Shown: piece after piece, positions 7,481-14,206 of the stretch
Layout: the number at the start of each line of letters is the position of its first letter
Position numbering within the stretch: the stretch's first letter is position 1
From: UBA11540 sp003445125
Lineage (GTDB): Bacteria > Bacillota > Clostridia > Oscillospirales > Ruminococcaceae
DNA: 14,206 nt
Direction: 5' to 3'
NCBI GenBank assembly: GCA_937899435.1
Contig: CALBQG010000077.1
Location: 1-14,206, forward strand
Position numbers and translations under genes: made by a program
The notes under the pieces: generated by a model
The model's database searches: none
What the model saw: only the letters and a program-made list of their open reading frames with translations
Told to the model about the DNA's origin: nothing

Positions 7481-7504
7481 ATTGTCCGAAAGGACGGTGT
7501 TTCC

Positions 7505-8332
7505 ATGAATCGGGAAATCTATGCCTACCATGTCAAGCACGAAAGCGATCCTCACCGTTTTCTTGACGTCAACAACGCCGGCATTTCCTACGCCTCCGAC
7601 GCGGACATGACCAGCGAACGCAAAAACGGGAGAAACGACTATCAGTTTCTTTACGTCCGACGCGGCACGGTTCGTGTGCTGGAACACGGAAAAAACGTGC
7701 GCGTTTGTGCGCCCGCCTACATCGTTTACCGTCCCTTTGAACCGCTTCTTTACACTTTTTGCAAAGGAAGCGAGGTCTACTGGGCGCATTTTTCCGGAAA
7801 ATGCGCAGAAGAAATTCTCAAAGACAGTCGTGCGGAGCATTTTTTCGGCGTTGCTGCCGACCGCGAGGAAATCCCCCCTCTATGGCACCGCATGATCCGC
7901 ACGCTCAAAACGGAGCCGTTGCAGGGCAAAACGCTGTGTGCGGGATATTTTCTCGAAATTCTGGCGCTGGCGTCTGCGTGCGAAAGTTTTGCTGCCGAAG
8001 GAGAAAACCGGTATTACGAAAAAATCAAACCCGCCCTTACGGAGATGACCGTCGGGTACACTCCGAAGAAAACCGTGGAAGAATATGCGCAGATGTGCTT
8101 TCTTTCAAAATACACATTCATCAAGCTGTTCAAAAAAGCCACGGGGCTTCCTCCGATTGCTTTCATCAACAGCAAGCGGCTGGAGGATTCTCTGTATTTG
8201 TTATTGGAAACCGATTACAAGATTGAGGAAATTGCCGACAGCGTCGGGTACGAAAATCCGCTGTATTTCAGCCGGCTGTTCCGTGAAAAATACGGCGTTT
8301 CGCCGTCCCGATACCGCAAAGAAAAGAAATAG
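7505..8332 (+). CDS. AraC-family transcriptional regulator
   Basis: DNA-binding regulator of 275 residues, likely acting on the divergent nagBA promoter. The chosen ATG at 7505 follows AAAGGA at 7489-7494; the open frame extends 25 codons upstream, but that part overlaps the promoter. Residues 45-107 look like the AraC-type ligand-binding cupin (FLYVRRGTVRVLEHG, YIVYRPFEPLLYTF, VYWAHFSG). The C-terminal 100 residues hold two helix-turn-helix units: first about 197-218 (EEYAQMCFLSKYTFIKLFKK), second about 246-268, ending in the family signature YFSRLFREKYGVSPSRYRKE. The arrangement resembles sugar-responsive AraC proteins next to their targets. An ATTGTCCG element covers its own start point, suggesting autoregulation. 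The ligand is unknown; an amino sugar or phosphorylated derivative is a guess from the neighbours. Confidence 0.92.
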   Translation: MNREIYAYHVKHESDPHRFLDVNNAGISYASDADMTSERKNGRNDYQFLYVRRGTVRVLEHGKNVRVCAPAYIVYRPFEPLLYTFCKGSEVYWAHFSGKCAEEILKDSRAEHFFGVAADREEIPPLWHRMIRTLKTEPLQGKTLCAGYFLEILALASACESFAAEGENRYYEKIKPALTEMTVGYTPKKTVEEYAQMCFLSKYTFIKLFKKATGLPPIAFINSKRLEDSLYLLLETDYKIEEIADSVGYENPLYFSRLFREKYGVSPSRYRKEKK

Positions 8333-8363
8333 ATCGGACGAAGGCTTAGTCTTCGTCCGATCT
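8331..8363. terminator. Shared terminator between convergent araC-type gene and acetyltransferase gene
   Basis: A perfect 13-bp stem, AGATCGGACGAAG (8331-8343) with CTTCGTCCGATCT (8351-8363), has a 7-nt loop. It starts inside the TAG stop of the regulator and ends 4 nt from the stop of the opposing gene. A short T-run (CCTTTTA) follows on the plus strand and CTATTTCTTTTCTTT follows on the minus strand, so it can serve both directions. Confidence 0.8.
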
Positions 8364-8367
8364 CCTT

Positions 8368-9015
8368 TTACTCGGTTTTGAAATCCTTCGGGATATCCCC
8401 GAGGCGCTCGGGAAAATTCCGCATACTGTCTTTTTCGGTAATCGTGCGAATCACGCGGCAGGGAACGCCCGCCGCAAAGCTGTTGTCGGGAATGTCCCGT
8501 GTCACCACACTTCCCGCACCGATCACGCAATTTTTGCCGATTGTCACTCCCGAACAGACCGTCACATTCGCCGCCAACCAGCAGTTGTCTCCGATCGTTA
8601 CGGGTTTGGCGTAGCACAGTCGTTTGAGCTCTCCGTTCTCGTCCGCCATACGCCGCCGTTCCTCCGCCACCAACGGATGCACCGGGGTGACAATCGTCAC
8701 ACCCGGACCGAAATCGCAGTGATCGCCGATGGTCACTTTAGCGTCGTCCTGAATGGTCAGATTGAAGTTGGCGAAAAAGTGATTGCCGATATGGGTATGC
8801 TTGCCGTAATGGAAATAAATCGGTCCTTGAAACCAAAAATCCTCGCCGATTTCCCCGACAATTTCGCGAATAATTTCCTGTCGGCGCTCGGTTTGAGTTT
8901 CATAAGAAGCGTTATACTCCTTATTGAGGTCATGCGTGCGTTGTTTGATTGCTTTCAGCGTCTCGTCTCCCGGAAAAAAGAGCCGTCCGTCAAAAATTTT
9001 TTCTTCTTCCTGCAT
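8368..9015 (-). CDS. Maltose/galactoside O-acetyltransferase family protein (left-handed beta-helix)
   Basis: Hexapeptide-repeat acetyltransferase of 215 residues in the Maa/LacA group, which uses acetyl-CoA to acetylate a sugar hydroxyl in the cytoplasm. Residues 5-60 form the helical N-terminal Mac region (IFDGRLFFPGDETL, RTHDLNKEYN). A left-handed beta-helix follows from about 65 to 190, with repeats such as VTIGDHCDFGPG, VTIGDNCWLAAN and VTIGKNCVIGAG. Catalytic-type His113 lies in TPVHPL, with the family NFN (83-85) and Trp146 also present. It ends AAGVPCRVIR plus a 25-residue tail. The ATG at 9015 follows AAGGAGGG, a strong site. Only 50 nt separate it from pheT, and these contain the pheST terminator, so no separate promoter fits there. 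The acceptor sugar is unknown; it need not be maltose. Confidence 0.9.
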   Translation of the reverse strand: MQEEEKIFDGRLFFPGDETLKAIKQRTHDLNKEYNASYETQTERRQEIIREIVGEIGEDFWFQGPIYFHYGKHTHIGNHFFANFNLTIQDDAKVTIGDHCDFGPGVTIVTPVHPLVAEERRRMADENGELKRLCYAKPVTIGDNCWLAANVTVCSGVTIGKNCVIGAGSVVTRDIPDNSFAAGVPCRVIRTITEKDSMRNFPERLGDIPKDFKTE

Positions 9016-9033
9016 ATTCTTCCCTCCTTACAG

Positions 9034-9061
9034 AAAAGCCGTCGGAAAACCGACGGCTTTT
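9034..9061 (-). terminator. Terminator after pheT
   Basis: On the minus strand AAAAGCCGTCGG pairs perfectly with CCGACGGCTTTT (12 bp, 4-nt loop) and the 3' arm ends in a T-run followed by CTG. It begins 4 nt after the pheT stop and ends just before the ribosome site of the acetyltransferase gene. Confidence 0.85.
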
Positions 9062-9065
9062 GACT

Positions 9066-11441
9066 TTATCTGAGAACTGCGCCGATGGCTTCCAGATTCT
9101 TCAGTACCTTCCGAATAACCGCTTCCGTTTCCTCATCCACCAGCGTATGGTCGCCGGAACGCAGCACAATATTGAACGCCACGCTCTTTTTGCCGCTTTC
9201 GATCTGCTTACCGCGATAGACATCGAACAGCTCCACCCGCTCAAGGATACTTGCGGGAATGGCACTCTTGATCGCGTGCGTCAGATCGGACACTGTGGTA
9301 TCGTCATCGCACACCAGTGCCAAATCTCTTGTGGTAGCCGGGAATTTCGGGAGCGGCTTATATTCCTTTTCCGCTCCGCGGTGATCGAACAGATCGTCCA
9401 ATTCAATCTCCGCCGCGTACATTCTGCAATCCACACCATAGCGCGTCAGCACATCCGGATGAATTTCTCCGAACGTACCGATCCGTTTGCCGTCAACGAC
9501 AAGATCGGCGCAGCGACCGGGATGATAGGTGGGATTTTCGGTATTGCGGACAACCTCCGCTTCCTGCACGCCCAGCCGATCCAACAGCAGATCCACAACG
9601 CCCTTCAAATCATAGAAGTCGATACCGCTGCCATACATTCCCAAAGAAACGACCGGATGCTCGTGCGGCAAATCCTCGCCCTCAATCGGGGTGTAAATCG
9701 TGGCAATCTCGAACAGCTTTGCCACTGCATTGCGGTTATTGTAGTTGCGCGTCAAAACATCCAGCATGGACGGCACCGCCGTGGTGCGCATAACCTTCAT
9801 GTCCTCGCTGAGCGGGTTTTTGATCCGAACCATCTGACGCAATGGGCTGTCTGCCGGCACGCCGATTTTGTCCAGCGACGACTCGCCCACAAACGAGAAC
9901 GTGATGACTTCATTGAGTCCCGCCGCCGTCAAAAGACGTTTGGTTTCACGCTCAAACTTTTGTTTTTCCGTCAGTGCGCCGTGCGCAACACCGGAGATTT
10001 CACGGGTGGGAATAAGATCGTATCCGTGAATTCTCGCAATTTCCTCGGCAATATCTGCTTTATGCTCCAGGTCTGCTCTGAACGACGGCACCAGAATATC
10101 GTCACCGTCCATACGGCACTCCAGGCTTTCCAGAATCTTCACCATTTCCTCGCGGGAAACATTCAGATTCAGGAAACGGTTGATCCAATCAACCTGCAAT
10201 TGAATACGGTGCGGCTCGGTGTGCTTCATTCCCTCGTCGATCTTTCCGCCGACGATTTCCCCCGCGCCCAGCATCTCCACCAGTTCGCACGCGCGATCCA
10301 GTGCCGTGGGGCAGGTGTTGGGATCCAGTCCCTTTTCAAAGCGTCCGGAGCTTTCGGTGCGAAGTCCGAGCTGTTTTGCCGTGATACGGACACTCGGTCC
10401 GTCAAAGCAGGCAGACTCAAACACGATCGTATGCGTATCGTCCATGATTCCGCTGAATTCTCCGCCCATCACACCGGCAACCGCCATCGGCTTTTCGCTG
10501 TCGGCAATGACCAGCATCCGTTCGGTCAGATTCTTTTCTTCGCCGTCCAGAGTGACAATCTTCTCGCCCGCTTTCGCGTTGCGCACGACGATCTGACCGT
10601 CCGTCACATACTTATAATCAAACGCATGCATCGGCTGACCGTATTCCAGCATGACATAGTTGGTGATATCCACGATATTATTGATCGGACGCACGCCGCT
10701 GGCACGCAGACGCTCCCGCATCCACAGCGGAGACGGCTCGATCTTCACGTTTTTCACGATTTTTGCCATATAGCGTTTGCAGAGTTTATCGTTCTCCACG
10801 CGCACCTTCAGCAGATCGGAAATATTTTCGTTGTTTTCATGATAAGTCGGCGTATGGCGGATCAGCGGCACGCGGTAGGTCACTGCCGCTTCCCGTGCCA
10901 GACCGATGACCGACAGGCAGTCGGGGCGGTTGGAGGTGATTTCAAACTCCACCGACGTATCGTTCAGACGCAGTGCCTCGTGAATATCCTGTCCGACGGT
11001 GCAGTCCTCTTCAATGATGAAAATGCCGTCTTTGATGGCATAGGGAAAATCGTTGACCGTCAGATTCAGTTCGCCCAACGAGCAGAGCATTCCGTCGCTC
11101 TCCACTCCGCGCAGCTTTCCTTTTTTGATCTTCACGCCGCCGGGCAGGGTCGATCCGTCCAGTGCCACCGGCACCAGCGCGCCCGCGAACACATTGTGCG
11201 CGCCCGTGACGATCTGGATCGGCGCTTCCTTGCCCACGTCCACCTGACAAATGACCAGATGGTCGGAATTTTCGTGCGGCACTACCGAAAGGATCTTACC
11301 GACCACCACCTTCGTGATTTCGGCGCCTTCCGTTTCATAGGTTTCCACTTTGGAGCCAGACATGGTCATCCGTGCCACAAAGTCTTTGATATCGCAATCC
11401 AGCTTGACATAATCGGCAAGCCAATTCATGGAAAGATTCAT
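9066..11441 (-). CDS. pheT: Phenylalanine-tRNA ligase beta subunit
   Basis: Beta subunit (791 residues, normal length) of the cytoplasmic alpha2-beta2 phenylalanyl-tRNA synthetase, carrying tRNA-binding and editing domains. In order: an N-terminal MNLSMNWLADYV opening, an OB-fold tRNA-binding domain at about 43-150 (VVVGKILSVVPHENSDHL, SDGMLCSLGEL), the EITSNRPDCLSVIGLAREAA segment at 167-186, the B3/B4 editing region at about 215-390 (GVRPINNIVDITNYVMLEYG, TESSGRFEKGLDP), B5 at about 405-480 (VPSFRADLEHKADIAEEIAR), the catalytic-like core, and a C-terminal FDX-ACB domain from about 698 (PKFPATTRDLALV). The ATG at 11441 is preceded by AAGGGGG, which begins within the pheS stop 12 nt upstream, so both subunits are probably translated together. 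Controlled by the T-box leader upstream of pheS. Confidence 0.97.
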   Translation of the reverse strand: MNLSMNWLADYVKLDCDIKDFVARMTMSGSKVETYETEGAEITKVVVGKILSVVPHENSDHLVICQVDVGKEAPIQIVTGAHNVFAGALVPVALDGSTLPGGVKIKKGKLRGVESDGMLCSLGELNLTVNDFPYAIKDGIFIIEEDCTVGQDIHEALRLNDTSVEFEITSNRPDCLSVIGLAREAAVTYRVPLIRHTPTYHENNENISDLLKVRVENDKLCKRYMAKIVKNVKIEPSPLWMRERLRASGVRPINNIVDITNYVMLEYGQPMHAFDYKYVTDGQIVVRNAKAGEKIVTLDGEEKNLTERMLVIADSEKPMAVAGVMGGEFSGIMDDTHTIVFESACFDGPSVRITAKQLGLRTESSGRFEKGLDPNTCPTALDRACELVEMLGAGEIVGGKIDEGMKHTEPHRIQLQVDWINRFLNLNVSREEMVKILESLECRMDGDDILVPSFRADLEHKADIAEEIARIHGYDLIPTREISGVAHGALTEKQKFERETKRLLTAAGLNEVITFSFVGESSLDKIGVPADSPLRQMVRIKNPLSEDMKVMRTTAVPSMLDVLTRNYNNRNAVAKLFEIATIYTPIEGEDLPHEHPVVSLGMYGSGIDFYDLKGVVDLLLDRLGVQEAEVVRNTENPTYHPGRCADLVVDGKRIGTFGEIHPDVLTRYGVDCRMYAAEIELDDLFDHRGAEKEYKPLPKFPATTRDLALVCDDDTTVSDLTHAIKSAIPASILERVELFDVYRGKQIESGKKSVAFNIVLRSGDHTLVDEETEAVIRKVLKNLEAIGAVLR

Positions 11442-11453
11442 ACACTCGCCCCC

Positions 11454-12473
11454 TTAAAACTGATTCAAGAACCGAAGATCGTTCTCATAAAGCAGACGCA
11501 GATCATCGATATGATACCGACGCATGACAATACGCTCAAGACCCATGCCGAAGGCGAATCCGGTATAGACCTCCGGATTGATTCCGCAGTTCTGAAGTAC
11601 CTTCGGATGCACCATACCGCAGCCGAGAATCTCAATCCAGCCCTCGCCCTTGCACAGGCGGCAGCCTTCTCCGTGGCAGTTGAAGCACATAACGTCCACT
11701 TCGGCGCTCGGCTCGGTGAACGGGAAGTGATGCGGACGGAAGCGAACGACGGCGTCCTCACCGTACATCCGTTTGATGAAGGTTTCCAGCGTCCCCTTCA
11801 GGTCGCCCATGGAAATGCCTTTATCCACCACCAAGCCTTCAATCTGATGGAACAGCGGCGAATGGGTCGCATCCACGGCATCCGAACGGTACACACGTCC
11901 GGGAGAAATGATACGGATCGGCGGCTGGGTTTTCTCCATCACGCGCACCTGCACCGGAGACGTCTGCGTGCGAAGAAGCACCTTGTCGTTGATATAAAAC
12001 GTATCCTGCGTGTCGCGCGCCGGATGATCGGGCGGCAGATTGAGCGCCTCGAAGTTATAATAATCCAGCTCCACTTCCGGTCCCTGCGCAATATCAAAGC
12101 CCATGCCGAGGAAAATTTCCTTGACCTCATCCAGCACGATATTGAGCGGATGAATCTTGCCGACTTCAATTTTCTTGCCCAGCATGGTCACGTCCAGTTT
12201 TTCTTCCTGCATTTTCCGCTCGGTCTGAAGCCGTGCGAGCTTTGCCTGCTTGTCCGCAATGAAAGTTTCGATATCACTGCGCACCTTATTGGCAAGCTGT
12301 CCCATCGCGGGACGCTCTTCGGCGGAAAGCGATCCCATATTTTTCAGAATCGCCGTCAATTCGCCCTTTTTTCCGAGATACCGCACGCGCAAGTCTTCCA
12401 GTTCCTTACTGTCAGACACTTTTTCAAGCATTTTTTTCGCGTCGATCTCGATCTGTTCCAATGCTTTTCTCAT
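11454..12473 (-). CDS. pheS: Phenylalanine-tRNA ligase alpha subunit
   Basis: Catalytic alpha subunit (339 residues) that activates phenylalanine with ATP and charges tRNA-Phe. Residues 1-95 form the N-terminal coiled coil that grips tRNA. The class II core follows: HPLNIVLDEVKEIFLGMGF (108-126), motif 2 region RIISPGRVYRSDAVDATHSP (187-206) with FHQIEG after it, the FTEPSAEVDV Phe-pocket segment (252-261), and motif 3 GFAFGMGLERIVMRR (305-319). Cys263, Cys266, Cys271 and Cys274 (CFNCHGEGCRLC) form a zinc-knuckle-like cluster, which I recall as common in Bacillota PheS. The ATG at 12473 is preceded by AGGGTGA, a weaker ribosome site than its neighbours. It is the first gene after the T-box and lies 12 nt before pheT. 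Confidence 0.97.
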   Translation of the reverse strand: MRKALEQIEIDAKKMLEKVSDSKELEDLRVRYLGKKGELTAILKNMGSLSAEERPAMGQLANKVRSDIETFIADKQAKLARLQTERKMQEEKLDVTMLGKKIEVGKIHPLNIVLDEVKEIFLGMGFDIAQGPEVELDYYNFEALNLPPDHPARDTQDTFYINDKVLLRTQTSPVQVRVMEKTQPPIRIISPGRVYRSDAVDATHSPLFHQIEGLVVDKGISMGDLKGTLETFIKRMYGEDAVVRFRPHHFPFTEPSAEVDVMCFNCHGEGCRLCKGEGWIEILGCGMVHPKVLQNCGINPEVYTGFAFGMGLERIVMRRYHIDDLRLLYENDLRFLNQF

Positions 12474-12489
12474 AGGTCACCCTGCTTTC

Positions 12490-12736
12490 TTACAAATAAA
12501 AAACGCTTTCGTCCCAAAGGGACGAAAGCGCAAACCTCTTCCGCGGTACCACCCAGATTCCCGAAGCTTCCTTCGGACACTCGACACCCTAACGCGGCGC
12601 ACGTCTTTTCCTACTTTCTTTCAGAAAAGCCCCTCCCGGGTGAACTTCACACCGATTTTTCCAAACGTGCTTCCAGCCGACGGCACGTTTTCTCTGAAGG
12701 ATTCCTCGACGCTACTCTCCCGTTCTTCGGGTTTCT
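12490..12736 (-). ncRNA. T-box riboswitch, Phe-specific, upstream of pheST
   Basis: A full T-box leader lies on the minus strand. Stem I starts near 12720 with GGGAGAGTAGC (AGTA S-turn) and has the distal-loop type sequence CGGCTGGAAGC. The specifier loop GTGAAGTTCACC carries TTC (12642-12644), a Phe codon, followed by A. Stem III is CCGAAG-GAAG-CTTCGG (12561-12576). The T-box itself is TGGGTGGTACCGCGG at 12541-12555; its UGGU bulge can pair with the ACCA end expected of tRNA-Phe. A terminator follows. Uncharged tRNA-Phe would stabilise the antiterminator and permit pheST transcription. Boundaries are approximate. Confidence 0.96.
12494..12530 (-). terminator. T-box regulatory terminator
   Basis: CGCTTTCGTCCC pairs with GGGACGAAAGCG (12 bp, 3-nt loop TTT; 12504-12530) and is followed on the minus strand by TTTTTTATTT. 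It lies between the T-box sequence and pheS and is the conditional terminator of the riboswitch. Confidence 0.93.
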
Positions 12737-12742
12737 TCTTGC

Positions 12743-12771
12743 AGTATAACACACTTTTTCAAAAAATGCAA
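12743..12771 (-). promoter_or_regulatory. pheST promoter
   Basis: On the minus strand TTGCAT (12766-12771) and TATACT (12743-12748) are spaced by 17 nt, a good sigma-A promoter with a predicted start near 12736, just ahead of T-box stem I. Its -35 begins only 3 nt after the uvrA stop codon. Confidence 0.8.
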
Positions 12772-12774
12772 GCC

Positions 12775-14206
12775 CTACTTGCACAGCATCTTTTTCAGAT
12801 ACTGTCCGGTATACGATTTCGGATTTTCCGCCACTTCTTCCGGCGTTCCGCACGCCACAAGCGTACCGCCGCCGGTGCCGCCTTCGGGTCCGAGATCGAT
12901 GAGGTAATCCGCCACCTTGATGACGTCCAGATTATGCTCGATCACGATCACGGTATTGCCCGCATCCACCAGAAGCTGCAGCACGTCGATCAGCTTATGC
13001 ACATCCGCCGTATGCAGTCCCGTGGTCGGTTCGTCCAGAATATACACCGTTTTTCCCGTCGCACGGCGGGACAGTTCGGTTGCCAGCTTCACACGCTGCG
13101 CCTCGCCGCCGGAAAGGGTGGTGGCGGGCTGACCGACCTTGATATACCCAAGTCCCACATCCTGCAGGGTTTGCAGTTTGCGGCGGATCTTCGGCATATT
13201 TCCGAAAAAGTCCAGTGCCTCATCCACGGTCATTTCCAGCACATCGTAAATACTTTTTCCTTTATACTTAATCTCCAGCGTTTCCCGATTGTACCGTTTT
13301 CCCTTGCAGACCTCGCAGGGGACATAGATGTCGGGCAAAAAGTGCATTTCGATTTTCAGGATTCCGTCGCCTTCGCACGCCTCACAGCGTCCGCCGCGCA
13401 CGTTGAACGAAAACCGTCCCGATGTATAGCCGCGCATTTTGGCGTCGGGCGTCTGCGCGAACAGTTCGCGGATATCGGTGAACACACCTGTATACGTAGC
13501 GGGATTGGAACGCGGGGAACGTCCGATCGGAGACTGGTCGATGTTGATCACCTTGTCCAGTTCCTCCACGCCCGTGATGGCGTCGCACCTGCCGCCGCGG
13601 GCACGCGCGCCGTTGAGATCGTGTGCCAGGTGTTTGTAAAGAATTTCATTGACCAACGACGATTTCCCCGAGCCGGAAACACCGGTCACTGCCGTGAACG
13701 TTCCGAGCGGGAACGACACGTCGATATGCTGCAAATTGTTCTCCGCCGCACCTTTCACGGTCAACTGCTTGCCGTTTCCCGCGCGCCGGACTTTCGGCAC
13801 CTCGATTTTCTTTTTCCCGGAGAGATATTGTCCCGTAATCGACCGTTCGCACGCTTTGATTTCCTCCACCGTGCCGGCGCAAACCACCTCGCCGCCGTGA
13901 ATACCCGCGCCGGGTCCGATATCCACAATATAGTCCGCGGCATACATGGTGTCCTCGTCGTGTTCGACCACAATCAGCGTATTGCCCATATCTCGCAAGC
14001 CCTTCAGTGCGGCAATCAGCTTGTCGTTATCCCGTTGGTGCAGACCGATGGACGGCTCGTCCAGAATATACAGCACCCCCATCAGCGACGATCCGATCTG
14101 CGTTGCCAGTCGGATACGCTGGCTCTCACCGCCCGAAAGCGTCCCTGCCGAACGCGAAAGGGTCAGATATTCCAATCCGACGTTTTTCAGAAATCCCAAG
14201 CGGTTT
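12775..14206 (-). CDS. uvrA: UvrABC excinuclease subunit A, C-terminal part
   Basis: C-terminal half of UvrA, the damage-recognition ATPase of nucleotide excision repair. The reading frame is open to the window edge (NRLGFLKNVGLEYLTLSRS), so the 5' part lies outside; the TTG at 14199 is not the true start. Visible are the ABC signature and Walker B of the first nucleotide-binding domain (TLSGGESQRIRLATQIGSS, VLYILDEPSIGLHQRD) and its His switch (VVEHDEDTM). The second domain has Walker A GVSGSGKSSLVN near 13650-13683, a zinc module CEACEGDG and CEVCKGKRYN (about 13300-13390), signature TLSGGEAQRVKLATELSRR and Walker B YILDEPTTGLH. About 477 of the roughly 940 residues usual for the family are present. 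The stop TAG is directly followed by the pheST promoter, with no terminator of its own before it. Confidence 0.97.
   Translation of the reverse strand, partial: NRLGFLKNVGLEYLTLSRSAGTLSGGESQRIRLATQIGSSLMGVLYILDEPSIGLHQRDNDKLIAALKGLRDMGNTLIVVEHDEDTMYAADYIVDIGPGAGIHGGEVVCAGTVEEIKACERSITGQYLSGKKKIEVPKVRRAGNGKQLTVKGAAENNLQHIDVSFPLGTFTAVTGVSGSGKSSLVNEILYKHLAHDLNGARARGGRCDAITGVEELDKVINIDQSPIGRSPRSNPATYTGVFTDIRELFAQTPDAKMRGYTSGRFSFNVRGGRCEACEGDGILKIEMHFLPDIYVPCEVCKGKRYNRETLEIKYKGKSIYDVLEMTVDEALDFFGNMPKIRRKLQTLQDVGLGYIKVGQPATTLSGGEAQRVKLATELSRRATGKTVYILDEPTTGLHTADVHKLIDVLQLLVDAGNTVIVIEHNLDVIKVADYLIDLGPEGGTGGGTLVACGTPEEVAENPKSYTGQYLKKMLCK

Noticed and set aside
7430..7504. Upstream extension of the AraC-family protein by 25 residues
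   Set aside because: This stretch contains the -35 and -10 of the gene itself, and the ATG at 7505 has its own ribosome site; the added residues do not resemble the family.
6573..7508. A 311-codon plus-strand open frame antisense to nagB
   Set aside because: Codon-aligned shadow of nagB that runs through the divergent promoter region; no family motif seen.
8949..12749. A 1266-codon plus-strand open frame antisense to pheT and pheS
   Set aside because: It is exactly codon-aligned with the two sense genes, has no ribosome site at its first ATG, has a His/Arg-rich composition typical of antisense translation, and runs through the gene boundary and the T-box. The sense genes are clear, so this is a codon-bias artefact.
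1..14206. Mobile elements, CRISPR arrays, toxin-antitoxin or phage defence genes
   Set aside because: No transposase, integrase, spaced direct repeats or defence-type domains were seen in any real gene; all strong repeats found are terminators, the T-box or promoter-region sites.

Overview
The window looks like chromosomal DNA of a low- to mid-GC Bacillota, most likely a gut-type Clostridia (Oscillospirales-like; this placement is inference). Supporting signs are strong AGGAGG-type ribosome binding sites, sigma-A promoters, a T-box leader in front of pheS, GTG starts, and the MBOAT / DHHW / DUF4358-like gene set. There are ten protein genes, nine complete and one (uvrA) running off the right edge. 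No tRNA, rRNA, CRISPR array or mobile element was seen.

Left block (64-5246, + strand): a cytoplasmic GH42 beta-galactosidase, a small Ser/Glu-linked lipoprotein resembling DUF4358, an MBOAT acyltransferase and a DHHW (AlgX/AlgJ-like SGNH) protein. Gaps are only 15, 41 and 12 nt and I see no internal terminator, so they look like one operon. The last three form a probable extracytoplasmic O-acetylation module for a surface polysaccharide. A strong hairpin at 5253-5285 closes the block.

Middle block (5311-8363): nagB and nagA on the minus strand overlap by ATGA and end in their own terminator. An AraC-family regulator is transcribed divergently from nagB. The 155-nt intergenic region holds both promoters, a GGACAA-AA-TTGTCC dyad just upstream of the nagB -35, and an ATTGTCCG direct repeat 63 bp apart, the second copy lying at the araC start point. 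This looks like a local amino-sugar switch in which the AraC protein activates nagBA and controls itself. The NagB protein belongs to a divergent subfamily lacking the usual phosphate-binding loop.

Right block (8368-14206, all minus strand): the C-terminal part of uvrA; a promoter directly behind the uvrA stop; a complete T-box riboswitch with specifier TTC (Phe); pheS; pheT; a terminator; and a maltose/galactoside O-acetyltransferase-like gene that has no room for its own promoter after that terminator. Uncharged tRNA-Phe should raise pheST expression by antitermination.

Codons TTA, CTA and TCA are absent from pheS and pheT and rare elsewhere, which leaves very long codon-aligned antisense open frames (up to 1266 codons). 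These are read as artefacts.
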